Origin: Streptomyces sp. NBC_01428
GTDB lineage: Bacteria > Actinomycetota > Actinomycetes > Streptomycetales > Streptomycetaceae
Reading direction: 5' to 3'
NCBI RefSeq assembly: GCF_036231965.1
Contig: NZ_CP109499.1
Coordinates: 2,480,001 to 2,544,000 of the forward strand
DNA length: 64,000 nucleotides
A program made the position numbers and the translations under genes. The notes under the pieces were generated by a model, which saw only the letters and a list, made by a program, of their open reading frames with translations, made no database searches and was not told the origin of the DNA. Shown in pieces: positions 46,012 to 54,774 of the stretch. Each line of letters opens with the position of its first letter. The first letter of the stretch is position 1.

Positions 46012-47421
46012 ATGAGCATGAGCCGAACGAGCGGTAGTGGTGGGGGCCGGGAACGACTGGTCGTGATCGGCGGTGACGCGGCGGGCATGTCCGCCGCGTC
46101 ACAGGCGCGCCGGCTGCGCGGGCCGGACGAACTGGAGATCGTCGCCTTCGAGCGGGGCAACTTCGCCTCGTACTCGGCGTGCGGCATCCCCTACTGGGTG
46201 GGCGGCGACGTCACGGACCGCGACCGGCTGGTGGCGCGGACCCCGGAGGAGCACCGGGAACGCGACATCGACCTGCGGATGCGCACGGAGGTGACGGAGA
46301 TCGACGTCGCGGGCGCCCGGGTGCGGTCCCGCGAGCTGGACACCGGGACCGAAGCGTGGACGTCGTACGACAAGCTCGTGATCGCGACCGGCGCGCGGCC
46401 CGTACGGCCCGACCTGCCGGGCATCGACGCGCCGGGGGTGCACGGCGTGCAGACCCTGGACGACGGGCAGGCCCTGCTCGACACGCTGGAGAGGTCGCGG
46501 GGGCGCCGTGCCGTGGTCGTGGGGGCGGGCTACATCGGGGTGGAGATGGCCGAGGCGCTCATCAACCGCGGGTACGAGGTGACGGTCGTCAACCGCGGCA
46601 AGGAGCCGATGTCCACGCTCGACCCGGACATGGGCCGCCTGGTGCACACGGCCATGGAGGGCCTCGGCATCACGATGGTCGACGACGCCGAGGTCACCAA
46701 GGTGCTCACGGGTGACGACGGCAGGGTCCGCGCGGTCGTCACGGACGACGCCGAGTACCCGGCGGACGTGGTGGTGCTCGGCATCGGCGTTCGCCCCGAG
46801 ACGGCGCTGGCGCGGGCGGCGGGGCTGCCGGTGGGCGACCACGGGGGTCTGCTCACCGACCTGGCGATGCGGGTGCGCGGGCACGAAAACATCTGGGCCG
46901 GCGGCGACTGCGTGGAGGTGCTCGACCTGGTCTCGGGGAGCGAGCGGCACATCGCGCTGGGCACGCACGCGAACAAGCACGGCCAGGTGATCGGCACCAA
47001 CGTGGGCGGCGGGTACGCGACGTTCCCCGGGGTCGTCGGGACCGCGGTGAGCAAGGTGTGCGACCTGGAGATCGCCCGCACCGGTCTGCGCGAGAAGGAC
47101 GCGCACCGGGCGGGCCTGCGGTTCGAGACCGTCACCGTCGAGTCGACGAGCCGCGCGGGCTACTACCCGGGGGCCGAGGTCATGACGGTGAAGATGCTCG
47201 CGGAGCGGCGCACCGGGCGGCTCCTCGGCGTGCAGATCGTCGGCCGCGAGGGCGCGGGCAAGCGCGTGGACGTCGCGGCGGTGGCGCTGACCGCGGGCAT
47301 GACGGTGGAACGGATGACGACCCTCGACCTCGGCTACGCGCCGCCGTTCTCCCCCGTCTGGGACCCCGTCCTGGTGGCGGCCCGCAAGGCGACGGCGAAG
47401 GTGCGGGCCGGCGCCTCGTGA
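46012..47421 (+). CDS. CoA-disulfide-reductase-like FAD/NAD oxidoreductase
   Basis: A 469-residue pyridine nucleotide-disulfide oxidoreductase. FAD motif VVIGGDAAGMSAASQARR is at 17-34. A single active-site Cys57 lies in SYSACGIPYW, as in CoA-disulfide and NADH oxidases. The NAD motif VVVGAGYIGVEMAEAL is at about 165, and the dimerisation domain fills the last 120 residues. Mycothiol rather than CoA is the main thiol in actinobacteria, so the real substrate is uncertain. It starts at ATG 46012, 27 bases after the DUF4349 gene. Confidence 0.9.
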   Translation: MSMSRTSGSGGGRERLVVIGGDAAGMSAASQARRLRGPDELEIVAFERGNFASYSACGIPYWVGGDVTDRDRLVARTPEEHRERDIDLRMRTEVTEIDVAGARVRSRELDTGTEAWTSYDKLVIATGARPVRPDLPGIDAPGVHGVQTLDDGQALLDTLERSRGRRAVVVGAGYIGVEMAEALINRGYEVTVVNRGKEPMSTLDPDMGRLVHTAMEGLGITMVDDAEVTKVLTGDDGRVRAVVTDDAEYPADVVVLGIGVRPETALARAAGLPVGDHGGLLTDLAMRVRGHENIWAGGDCVEVLDLVSGSERHIALGTHANKHGQVIGTNVGGGYATFPGVVGTAVSKVCDLEIARTGLREKDAHRAGLRFETVTVESTSRAGYYPGAEVMTVKMLAERRTGRLLGVQIVGREGAGKRVDVAAVALTAGMTVERMTTLDLGYAPPFSPVWDPVLVAARKATAKVRAGAS

Positions 47422-47479
47422 CGGCGCGCACCGCTCCCCCACGCCGACCGCCCCACCGCGTAGGGCGTCACGCCGGCCG

Positions 47480-47812
47480 CTAGGCGGACTCGTGGCCCGC
47501 CGATCCGTTGATGCGGTCTATCGCCTGGCGGGCCTGCTCCCCCGGCGGCCGGGCGGGCAGCGACGAGACGGAGGCGGGCGCGGTGACCGCGGGCGGGGCC
47601 TGGGCGGGCTTGGCATGGGCCGCCGACCGGGTGGACCGCAGGCGGTGGCTCACGGCCTCGTCCAGCGTCACCGGGCGCTGCATCCGGGCCGCGAGCCGTC
47701 CGGCCTCCTGGCCGAGCGCGGCCACGTCCTCCCAGGGGAGGTGCACCACCAGGGCGATCTCCGCCTCGCCGTCGGGCAGGGCCTGCATCGGAGGAGTAAC
47801 TCGGTCGTTCAT
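47480..47812 (-). CDS. Conserved protein of unknown function
   Basis: A 110-residue protein. The first 55 residues look structured (EIALVVHLPWEDVAALGQEAGRLAARM), the rest is Pro/Ala-rich with a final helix (QARQAIDRINGSAGH). ATG 47812 follows GAGGACA. It converges on the oxidoreductase gene and is divergent from the rhomboid gene. Nothing recognised. Confidence 0.6.
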   Translation of the reverse strand: MNDRVTPPMQALPDGEAEIALVVHLPWEDVAALGQEAGRLAARMQRPVTLDEAVSHRLRSTRSAAHAKPAQAPPAVTAPASVSSLPARPPGEQARQAIDRINGSAGHESA

Positions 47813-48012
47813 CGCCTGTGTCCTCACGTCATCACGTCGTCGCGTCGAACCCACGCCGGAACATCCGTCACGGCGGGGGCGGTTGAGGACACATACGGCC
47901 GGCGGGGCGGGTGTGTTCAGTGGGACGAGGTGGTGAACTCCGGCCGGGCGCGGGGGCCCTGGGACTGGATGGCCCGCGCATTCACCCCGTGCATCGCGGG
48001 CAGTACTTCCTT

Positions 48013-48831
48013 GTGGTCATCCCCGTCCATGACGTGAACCCGGCGCGGCGCACGCCCTATGTGACGTACGCCCTGATCGCCGCCAATGTCATCGTGTTCC
48101 TCTACACACCCGGTCTGGCCGGATCCGCGGCGGGTGACAGCGCCCTCTCGCAGCTGTGCCACCTGCACGCGTTCACGGACCAGTACGCGGCCGTGCCGCA
48201 GGAACTGATCCACCATCGGATGGCGCGTCTGGTGCCGACCGGCGAGGTCGGGGCCGGACCGCACGGCGCGGGCTGCGCGCTGGGCCCGCCGGACTACGGC
48301 AAGTCGCCCCCGCTGTCGGTGCTCACGGCGATGTTCCTGCACGGGAGCTGGCTGCACCTGCTGGGCAACATGCTCTTCCTGCTGATCTTCGGCAACAACA
48401 TCGAGGACCGCCTCGGCCACGTCCGCTTCACGCTGTTCTACGGGGCGTGCGGCTTCGCTGCGGCCTACGGCTTCGCACTGGTCAACGCGGACTCGGGCGA
48501 CCCGCTGATCGGCGCCTCGGGAGCGATCGCGGGGGTCCTCGGCGCCTACCTGGTGCTGTATCCCAGGGCCAGGGTCTGGGTGCTGGTCCCGTTCCTGGTG
48601 TTCCTGCCGCTCCGGCTGCCCGCGTGGATCGTGCTGGGTTTCTGGTTCGTGCTCCAGGCCGCGTACTCGTCGGGGGCGGCGGTGCCGGACGCGGGCACCG
48701 TCGCGTATGCCGCGCACGTCGTGGGATTCCTCGCCGGCATGCTGCTGGCCTGGCCGCTGCGCCCCGGCACCCCACCACCGCCCGAACCGCGCCGCCTGCT
48801 GTTCGGCAGACAGGCGCGGCACGGCTGGTGA
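48013..48831 (+). CDS. Rhomboid family intramembrane serine protease
   Basis: A 272-residue membrane protease with six or seven helices. The catalytic dyad is Ser169 in GASGAIAG and His235 in AAHVVGFLAG; the upstream HGSWLHLLGNMLFLLIFGNNIED holds the family's oxyanion His/Asn. A cytosolic Pro/Arg tail ends the protein. GTG 48013 gives the common start MVIPVHDVNP; no strong ribosome site is visible and the upstream frame is not convincing. It converges on hemE. Confidence 0.92.
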   Translation: MVIPVHDVNPARRTPYVTYALIAANVIVFLYTPGLAGSAAGDSALSQLCHLHAFTDQYAAVPQELIHHRMARLVPTGEVGAGPHGAGCALGPPDYGKSPPLSVLTAMFLHGSWLHLLGNMLFLLIFGNNIEDRLGHVRFTLFYGACGFAAAYGFALVNADSGDPLIGASGAIAGVLGAYLVLYPRARVWVLVPFLVFLPLRLPAWIVLGFWFVLQAAYSSGAAVPDAGTVAYAAHVVGFLAGMLLAWPLRPGTPPPPEPRRLLFGRQARHGW

Positions 48832-48866
48832 GCCGGCGGGGCCGGCCGTGACCGCGGGGCCGGCTT

Positions 48867-49934
48867 CTAGCGCGCCGTCCGGGTGTGGACGTACTCCACG
48901 AGCCGGGTCAGGGAGTCCGGGTCCATCGAGGGCAGGACGCCGTGGCCGAGGTTGAAGACGTGGCCCTCCAGACCGGCGGCGGCATCCAGCACCTCGCGGG
49001 TCTTGGCCTCCACGGCCGCGGTCGGCGCGAACAGCACGGCCGGGTCGAGGTTGCCCTGGAGCGCCTTGCCGGGGCCGACACGGCGGGCGGCCTCGTCGAG
49101 CGGGACGCGCCAGTCGACGCCCACCACGTCCGCGCCGGCCTCGCCCATGAGGCCGAGCAGTTCGCCCGTGCCGACGCCGAAGTGGATGCGCGGGACGCCG
49201 TACCCGGCGACGGCGTCGAAGACCTTCGTGGACGCGGGCAGGATCGAGCGGCGGTAGTCCGCGGGGGCCAGGGCGCCGACCCAGGAGTCGAACAGCTGGA
49301 CGGCGCTCGCGCCCGCCTCGATCTGCACCTTCAGGAAGGCGGAGGTGATCTCGGCGAGACGGTCGAGCAGGTCGGCCCACAGCTGCGGGTCGCCGTACAT
49401 GAGCGCCTTGGTGTGCTCGTGGTTCTTCGACGGTCCGCCCTCGACCAGGTAACTCGCGAGGGTGAAGGGCGCGCCCGCGAACCCGATGAGCGGGGTCTCG
49501 CCCAGCTCGGCCGTCAGGAGCTGGATCGCCTCGGTGACGTACCAGACGTCCTCGGGGGTCAGATCGCGCAGCTGGGCCAGGTCGGCGCGGGTGCGGATCG
49601 GGTTCTGCACGACGGGGCCGACGCCCGGCTTGATGTCCAGGTCGACACCGATGGCCTTCAGCGGGACGACGATGTCGCTGAAGTAGATCGCGGCGTCCAC
49701 GCCGTGCCGGCGGACCGGCTGGAGCGTGATCTCGGCGACCAGCTCGGGCCGCATGCAGGACTCCAGCATGGGGATGCCCTCGCGCACCTTGAGGTACTCG
49801 GGCAGTGAGCGACCGGCCTGCCGCATGAACCACACAGGGGTGTGCGGCACGGGCTCGCGCCTGCACGCCTTGAGGAAGGCGGACTCGTACGTGGCTGTCG
49901 GCTGCTGCCCGGCGGGGCTGTGGTTGGCGCTCAC
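48867..49934 (-). CDS. hemE: Uroporphyrinogen decarboxylase
   Basis: A 355-residue cytosolic enzyme converting uroporphyrinogen III to coproporphyrinogen III, the substrate of HemY. The N-terminal signature [15 protein letters not shown] and the second motif [17 protein letters not shown] are present, as is [13 protein letters not shown] with the catalytic Asp. It starts at GTG 49934 with GGGAGA upstream and is divergent from the DUF3000 gene. It completes three heme-pathway steps encoded in this window (HemE, HemY, ChdC). Confidence 0.97.
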   Translation of the reverse strand: MSANHSPAGQQPTATYESAFLKACRREPVPHTPVWFMRQAGRSLPEYLKVREGIPMLESCMRPELVAEITLQPVRRHGVDAAIYFSDIVVPLKAIGVDLDIKPGVGPVVQNPIRTRADLAQLRDLTPEDVWYVTEAIQLLTAELGETPLIGFAGAPFTLASYLVEGGPSKNHEHTKALMYGDPQLWADLLDRLAEITSAFLKVQIEAGASAVQLFDSWVGALAPADYRRSILPASTKVFDAVAGYGVPRIHFGVGTGELLGLMGEAGADVVGVDWRVPLDEAARRVGPGKALQGNLDPAVLFAPTAAVEAKTREVLDAAAGLEGHVFNLGHGVLPSMDPDSLTRLVEYVHTRTAR

Positions 49935-50117
49935 GACGGAAAGTCTCCCACGGCTCGCGGACCGCCCGGTCCCGGGCTCCGGCGACCCCCGGTGACCACC
50001 GCGCCCCCTCGCGGGGGTGCCCGGAAAGCGGTGTTCGCGCGGCGCGATCCGGACAGGGGTCCCACGCACGGGTGTCTCTCCCTGCACGCGGGCTCCGTTC
50101 CCCTTAATCTTCCCCGC

Positions 50118-50786
50118 ATGGCTGCGGCTCAGGGACGACTGTCGGACGGCGCTGGCGGAATGGACGACGCGAAGGAGGAGGACAGGAATGCGGTGGAGAC
50201 GGCCCCGTTGCCCTTCCGGGCGGCCGTCGACGCCCTGAGGGCCGCGCGACTGCGGCCGGACATCGAGATCGACCCGACACGACCACCGCAGCGCCTGGCG
50301 CCTCACGCCTACGCGCTGGAGGCCGCGGTCGTCGCGGACGACGAGGATCTGGCCGACGGCCGGCTCGTCCTGCTGCACGATCCGGCCGGGCACGACGCCT
50401 GGCAGGGCTCGTTCCGGCTGGTGACCCTGGTCCGGGCGGAGCTGGAGCCCGAGATGGCAGCGGACCCGCTCCTCCCCGAGGTCTGCTGGTCGTGGCTGAC
50501 GGGCGCGTTGCAGGCCCGCGGGCTGTCGTACGGCGAACCGAGCGGCACCGTGACGCGCGCGAGCTCCCACTACTTCGGCGGGCTCTCGGAACGCCCCGCC
50601 GCCTCACAGATCGAGATCCGGGCGTCCTGGACGCCACGGGAGGGCCTCGGCGGCGTTCCGGACACCGCCGCACACCTCGCGGCCTGGTGCGACCTGCTGT
50701 GCCAGATCGCCGGTCTGCCGCCGGTGCCCCCGGGCGACGCCTCGGTGGTCACCCTGCCGCAGCGCCGGGGGCCGCAGTCCCGCTGA
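50118..50786 (+). CDS. DUF3000 family protein
   Basis: A 222-residue actinobacterial protein with an acidic N-terminal 30 residues and the DUF3000 domain (about 35-205; [43 protein letters not shown]). It is always soluble and uncharacterised. ATG 50118 is chosen, with ATG 50160 as a possible alternative; neither has a clear ribosome site. A very strong terminator follows after 22 bases. The hemE-DUF3000-whiI-rnd order is conserved in Streptomyces as I recall. Confidence 0.9.
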   Translation: MAAAQGRLSDGAGGMDDAKEEDRNAVETAPLPFRAAVDALRAARLRPDIEIDPTRPPQRLAPHAYALEAAVVADDEDLADGRLVLLHDPAGHDAWQGSFRLVTLVRAELEPEMAADPLLPEVCWSWLTGALQARGLSYGEPSGTVTRASSHYFGGLSERPAASQIEIRASWTPREGLGGVPDTAAHLAAWCDLLCQIAGLPPVPPGDASVVTLPQRRGPQSR

Positions 50787-50808
50787 TCCCGCTCCCCGAC
50801 CCCCCGCC

Positions 50809-50836
50809 AAAGGCGCGCGTCACGACGCGCGCCTTT
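50809..50836 (+). terminator. Strong hairpin terminator after DUF3000 gene
   Basis: AAAGGCGCGCGTC and GACGCGCGCCTTT are perfectly complementary (13 bp) with only two bases between; the right arm ends in TTT. It insulates the whiI control region. Confidence 0.88.
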
Positions 50837-50918
50837 CGCATGTCCCGATCCCGATCCGTCCGATCCACACGTCCCCGTCCGTCTGACCGCCGGTCTTCAC
50901 CCGCTTGCCGGTTTCTTT

Positions 50919-50950
50919 GTCGATACGACCACTTTCGGCCGCGTATCGAC
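50919..50950. promoter_or_regulatory. Inverted repeat in the whiI upstream region
   Basis: GTCGATACG (50919-50927) and CGTATCGAC (50942-50950) are perfect inverted copies 14 bases apart. They sit 86 bases upstream of the WhiG-type promoter, in a 356-base region (50787-51142) with no gene. The site may bind a regulator of whiI; a second terminator is the alternative. Confidence 0.5.
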
Positions 50951-51035
50951 GTGGAGCGACTCGGTTCGATCTTCGGATGATCGATCGCGTGTCCGAATTG
51001 CACGGATTGTTACTCACCACATCGTGATCATTCTC

Positions 51036-51063
51036 TAAAGGTCCACGGGTTTGATGCCGAAGA
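51036..51063 (+). promoter_or_regulatory. WhiG-type sigma promoter of whiI
   Basis: TAAA (51036-51039) and GCCGAAGA (51056-51063) are 16 bases apart, close to the sigma-WhiG/FliA-type consensus (TAAA, about 15, GCCGATAA). whiI is known to depend on sigma-WhiG in S. coelicolor. It lies 80 bases before the start codon. Confidence 0.75.
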
Positions 51064-51142
51064 CGTCTGTGACCTTGAAAGCACGGTTCGTCCTGGCTCG
51101 CCCCCCAGAGCCGGTCCCCGTCCCCGCACCCCAGGAGGCCTG

Positions 51143-51805
51143 GTGTCCGTTCTCCTCGAGCAGCCCGCAAGCCTGGTCGCCTACCGCCCGAACAAGCCGA
51201 CCGCCATGGTGGTCGTGGCCGACCCTCGGGTCCGCTCCACCGTCACCCGCCATCTGTGGGCGCTCGGAGTGCGCGACGTCATCGAGGCGTCGTCCGTCGC
51301 GGAGGCCCGTCCCCGCATCGGCAACCCGCGCGACATCTGCGTCGCCGATGTCCACCTGCCGGATGGTTCCGGCCTCACCCTTCTGTCCGAAACCCGAGCC
51401 GCGGGCTGGCCCAACGGCCTCGCCCTCTCCGCCGCCGACGACATCGGCGCCGTGCGCAACGCCCTCGCGGGCGGCGTCAAGGGCTACGTCGTCACCGGTA
51501 CCCGTACGAACGTCGGGCTCCCCACCCGGCCCGGCGCCGCGCCCATCGGCTCGGCCGCCGCCCGTATGCACCGTCGCCCCCCGGGTGCCCCGAGCCACCC
51601 GGGCGGCTACCGCGAACTGTCCGGCCGCGAGGTCGAGGTCCTGCGCCTGGTCGCGGAGGGCCAGTCGAACAAGGCCATCGGCGTCTCCATGGGCCTGTCC
51701 GCGCTGACCGTCAAGAGCCACCTCGCCCGTATCGCCCGCAAGCTCGGCACGGGTGACCGCGCCGGGATGGTCGCGGTCGCGCTGCGGACCGGCATCATCC
51801 ACTGA
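51143..51805 (+). CDS. whiI: Sporulation orphan response regulator WhiI
   Basis: A 220-residue regulator with an N-terminal receiver domain (about 20-130) and a LuxR-type helix-turn-helix (about 155-218; LSGREVEVLRLVAEGQSNKAIG, LTVKSHLARIARKL). The receiver is atypical: the acidic pocket near the N-terminus reads VVVADPRVRS and the usual Lys of KP is replaced in YVVTGTR, while Asp in VADVHLPDG remains. WhiI of S. coelicolor has these features and acts with BldM to activate late sporulation genes. GTG 51143 has AGGAGG upstream. No histidine kinase gene is adjacent. Confidence 0.93.
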   Translation: MSVLLEQPASLVAYRPNKPTAMVVVADPRVRSTVTRHLWALGVRDVIEASSVAEARPRIGNPRDICVADVHLPDGSGLTLLSETRAAGWPNGLALSAADDIGAVRNALAGGVKGYVVTGTRTNVGLPTRPGAAPIGSAAARMHRRPPGAPSHPGGYRELSGREVEVLRLVAEGQSNKAIGVSMGLSALTVKSHLARIARKLGTGDRAGMVAVALRTGIIH

Positions 51806-51901
51806 CCTCTCCCCCGCACCGCTCCGCACTCCCCCACCCGGCCTCCTCCCCCCGTGCGTGAACCGGATCTTTCACCGAGCTGACTGGTTTACGACCCTCA
51901 G

Positions 51902-51935
51902 ACGCCCGTCGACGGAACGTTCCGTCGACGGGCGT
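51902..51935. promoter_or_regulatory. Perfect 34-base palindrome between whiI and rnd
   Basis: All 17 base pairs match, from ACGCCCGTCG at the left end to CGACGGGCGT at the right, with AACGTT at the centre and no loop. It lies 96 bases after whiI and 26 before rnd. Lack of a loop and position over the expected -35 region of rnd suggest an operator; termination of whiI (as a cruciform-like hairpin) is also possible. Confidence 0.7.
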
Positions 51936-51961
51936 TGTCCATACACGGATACCCTTGACAG

Positions 51962-53239
51962 GTGACCGACGCCCAAGAGACCGCAGCAGACAGCTCACTG
52001 CGAACCACCGGAGGCGGCCCTCCGGACGACGTCGAATCGGCGCCGATCCCCTTGCTCGAGCCCCGCGAGGGCATTCCGCCGGTGATCGCCGACGAGGCCG
52101 CCCTCGCCGAGGTGGTCGCGGCGTTCGCCGCGGGCACCGGCCCGGTGGCCGTCGACGCCGAACGCGCGTCCGGGTACCGATACGGCCAGCGCGCCTATCT
52201 CGTGCAGCTGCGCCGCGAGGGCGCGGGCAGCGCGCTGATCGACCCCGTCGCCTGCCCCGACCTGTCGGGCCTCGGCGAGGCGATCTCCGGCGCCGAGTGG
52301 GTGCTGCACGCCGCGACCCAGGACCTGCCCTGTCTCCGCGAGATAGGCATGATCCCCACCAGCCTCTTCGACACCGAGCTGGCCGGCCGTCTGGCCGGGT
52401 TCCCCCGCGTGGGCCTCGGCGCCATGGTCGAGAGCGTCCTCGGCTTCGTCCTGGAGAAGGGCCACTCCGCCGTCGACTGGTCCACCCGCCCGCTGCCCGA
52501 GCCCTGGCTGCGCTACGCCGCGCTCGACGTGGAGCTCCTCGTCGACCTCCGCGACGCCCTGGAGAAGGAGCTCGACCGGCAGGGCAAGCTGGACTGGGCC
52601 CGCCAGGAGTTCGACGCCATCGCCGCGGCCGAGCCCGCCCCGCCCCGCAAGGACCCGTGGCGCCGCACGTCCGGGATGCACAAGGTCCGCCGCCGCCGGC
52701 AGATGGCCGTCGTGCGGGAACTGTGGGAGACCCGGGACCGGGTGGCGCAGCGCCGGGACATCTCGCCGGGCAAGGTGCTCGGGGACGCGGCCATCGTCGA
52801 GGCCGCGCTGGGCCTGCCGGCCAACGTGCACGCGCTGTCCGCGCTGAACGGCTTCGGACACCGCATGGGGCGGCGCCAGCTGGACCAGTGGCAGGCCGCG
52901 GTCGACCGCGCGAGGGAACTGCCGGACGCCGAGCTGCCGCAGCCGGGGCAGCCGGTGACCGGTCCGCCGCCGCCGCGCGCGTGGGCCGACAAGGACCCGG
53001 CCGCCGCCGCCCGGCTCTCCGCCGCGCGGGCGGCCGTGTCGGCGCTGGCCGAGCAGCTGAACATGCCGCAGGAGAACCTGATCACCCCGGACACCGTGCG
53101 GCGGGTGTGCTGGGAGCCGCCGGCGACCCCGGACGCCGAGTCCGTGGGCGCGGCCCTCAGCGGGTACGGGGCGCGGCCCTGGCAGGTCGAGCTGGTCACG
53201 CCCGTCCTGGTGACCGCGCTGTCCCTGAAGGCGGCCTAG
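51962..53239 (+). CDS. rnd: Ribonuclease D
   Basis: A 425-residue 3'-5' exoribonuclease of the DEDD family, trimming structured RNAs such as tRNA. Exo I is VAVDAERASGYRY, Exo II HAATQDLPCLREIG and Exo III YAALDVELLVDLRDAL with the final Asp. An HRDC domain follows at about 220-300 (VRELWETRDRVAQRRDISPGKVL) and a second helical region ends the protein. GTG 51962 lacks a ribosome site; TACCCT at 51950-51955 could be a -10 box for a leaderless mRNA. Confidence 0.95.
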   Translation: MTDAQETAADSSLRTTGGGPPDDVESAPIPLLEPREGIPPVIADEAALAEVVAAFAAGTGPVAVDAERASGYRYGQRAYLVQLRREGAGSALIDPVACPDLSGLGEAISGAEWVLHAATQDLPCLREIGMIPTSLFDTELAGRLAGFPRVGLGAMVESVLGFVLEKGHSAVDWSTRPLPEPWLRYAALDVELLVDLRDALEKELDRQGKLDWARQEFDAIAAAEPAPPRKDPWRRTSGMHKVRRRRQMAVVRELWETRDRVAQRRDISPGKVLGDAAIVEAALGLPANVHALSALNGFGHRMGRRQLDQWQAAVDRARELPDAELPQPGQPVTGPPPPRAWADKDPAAAARLSAARAAVSALAEQLNMPQENLITPDTVRRVCWEPPATPDAESVGAALSGYGARPWQVELVTPVLVTALSLKAA

Positions 53240-53462
53240 AGACCCCTCGGAGGGCCTTGGACGGCCCCTGAAGGGACGCGCCGCGACGCCTGTGGCCGCC
53301 GGGACTACGCCGAACGGGCTCCGGAGGCCGGACCGGAGCGTCGAGATCACGCCAAGATCCGCGAGCCGGGCGGGAGCACACGCCGCCCTGCCCGCGGATC
53401 CCTTCGTACGCCTTACGGATGTGACCTTCGCCGCTCCCGGCCGCGGGACTGGGCACGATGGT

Positions 53463-53499
53463 TACTCGTAAGTAGCATGGGTGCTGAGCGCGCGCTCAG
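53463..53499. promoter_or_regulatory. Two palindromes upstream of fadA
   Basis: CTGAGCGCGCGCTCAG (53484-53499) is a perfect 16-base palindrome of the GAGCG-NN-CGCTC type bound by TetR-family repressors. TACTCGTAAGTA (53463-53474) is a TACT-N4-AGTA inverted repeat just before it. Both lie 50-85 bases before the fadA start in the otherwise gene-free 308-base gap 53240-53547. Control by a fatty-acid-responsive TetR regulator is inferred. Confidence 0.6.
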
Positions 53500-53547
53500 G
53501 CGTGTGCCCGCGCAGCAGTGCCATCCCGCATCTGGAGGAGAGCCATC

Positions 53548-54774
53548 GTGCCTCGTACCGTCAGGGACGTCGTCTTCGTCGACGGCGTCCGCACCCCGTT
53601 CGGCAAGGCGGGCCCGAAGGGCATCTACCACGAGACCCGCGCCGACGACCTCGTCGTGAAGGCCATCCGGGAGCTGCTGCGCCGCAACCCCGGTCTTGAC
53701 CCCCAGAAGATCGACGAGGTCGCCATCGCCGCGACCACGCAGATCGGCGACCAGGGCCTCACCCTGGGGCGCACGGCCGGCATCCTCGCCGGGCTGCCCC
53801 AGTCGGTCCCCGGCTACTCCATCGACCGCATGTGCGCGGGCGCGCTGACCGCCGTCACCAGCACCGCGGGCTCCATCGCCTTCGGCGCGTACGACGCCGT
53901 CATCGCCGGCGGTGTCGAGCACATGGGCCGTCACCCCATGGGCGAGGGCGTGGACCCGAACCCGCGGTTCGTCAGCGAGAAGCTGGTCGACGAGTCCGCG
54001 CTGTTCATGGGCATGACCGCCGAGAACCTGCACGACCGCTACCCCACGATCACCAAGCGTCGCGCCGACGAGTACGCCGTGCGCTCGCAGGAGAAGGCCG
54101 CCAAGGCGTACGCCAACGGCAAGATCCAGCAGGACCTGGTGCCGGTCTCGGTGCGCAACACCAACGCGGAGGTCGGTGAGACGGGCTGGGGCCTGGTCAC
54201 CGCCGACGAGCCGATGCGTCCGGGCACCACGCTGGAGAACCTCTCCGGTCTCAAGACCCCGTTCCGCGTGCACGGCCGGGTCACCGCGGGCAACGCGGCC
54301 GGTCTGAACGACGGCGCGACCGCCTCGATCATCGCCTCCGAGGACTTCGCCCGCGAGCACGACCTGCCCGTGCGGATGCGCCTCGTCTCGTACGCCTTCG
54401 CGGGTGTCGAGCCGGAGGTCATGGGTTACGGCCCGATCCCGGCGACGGAGAAGGCGCTCGCGAAGGCCGGTCTGTCGATCGAGGACATCAACCTCTTCGA
54501 GATCAACGAGGCCTTCGCCGTCCAGGTGCTCGCGTTCCTGGAGCACTACGGCATCGCCGACGACGACGCGCGCGTCAACCAGTACGGCGGCGCCATCGCC
54601 TACGGCCACCCGCTCGCCTCCTCCGGCGTCCGTCTGATGACGCAGCTGGCCCGCCAGTTCGAGGAGCAGCCGGAGGTCCGCTACGGCCTCACGACCATGT
54701 GCGTCGGCTTCGGCATGGGCGCCACGGTCATCTGGGAGAACCCGCACCACAAGGACGCCGGAGGCGACAAGTGA
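53548..54774 (+). CDS. fadA: Acetyl-CoA acyltransferase (3-ketoacyl-CoA thiolase)
   Basis: A 408-residue thiolase performing the last step of beta-oxidation. The nucleophile Cys96 (SIDRMCAGALTAV), His354 (GGAIAYGHPLASSG) and the second Cys385 (TTMCVGFGMG) are all present. GTG 53548 has GGAGGAGAG upstream and gives the start VPRTVRDVVFVDGVRTPFG. Its stop overlaps the fadB start by four bases (GTGA), so the two subunits are translationally coupled as in other FadAB complexes. Confidence 0.96.
   Translation: MPRTVRDVVFVDGVRTPFGKAGPKGIYHETRADDLVVKAIRELLRRNPGLDPQKIDEVAIAATTQIGDQGLTLGRTAGILAGLPQSVPGYSIDRMCAGALTAVTSTAGSIAFGAYDAVIAGGVEHMGRHPMGEGVDPNPRFVSEKLVDESALFMGMTAENLHDRYPTITKRRADEYAVRSQEKAAKAYANGKIQQDLVPVSVRNTNAEVGETGWGLVTADEPMRPGTTLENLSGLKTPFRVHGRVTAGNAAGLNDGATASIIASEDFAREHDLPVRMRLVSYAFAGVEPEVMGYGPIPATEKALAKAGLSIEDINLFEINEAFAVQVLAFLEHYGIADDDARVNQYGGAIAYGHPLASSGVRLMTQLARQFEEQPEVRYGLTTMCVGFGMGATVIWENPHHKDAGGDK

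Noticed and set aside
48832..48866. GCCGGC-rich inverted repeat between rhomboid and hemE genes as a terminator
   Set aside because: Only a short stem of about seven pairs with several competing foldings.
51955..51960. TTGACA just before rnd as a -35 box
   Set aside because: Only seven bases from the start codon; transcription from it would begin inside rnd.
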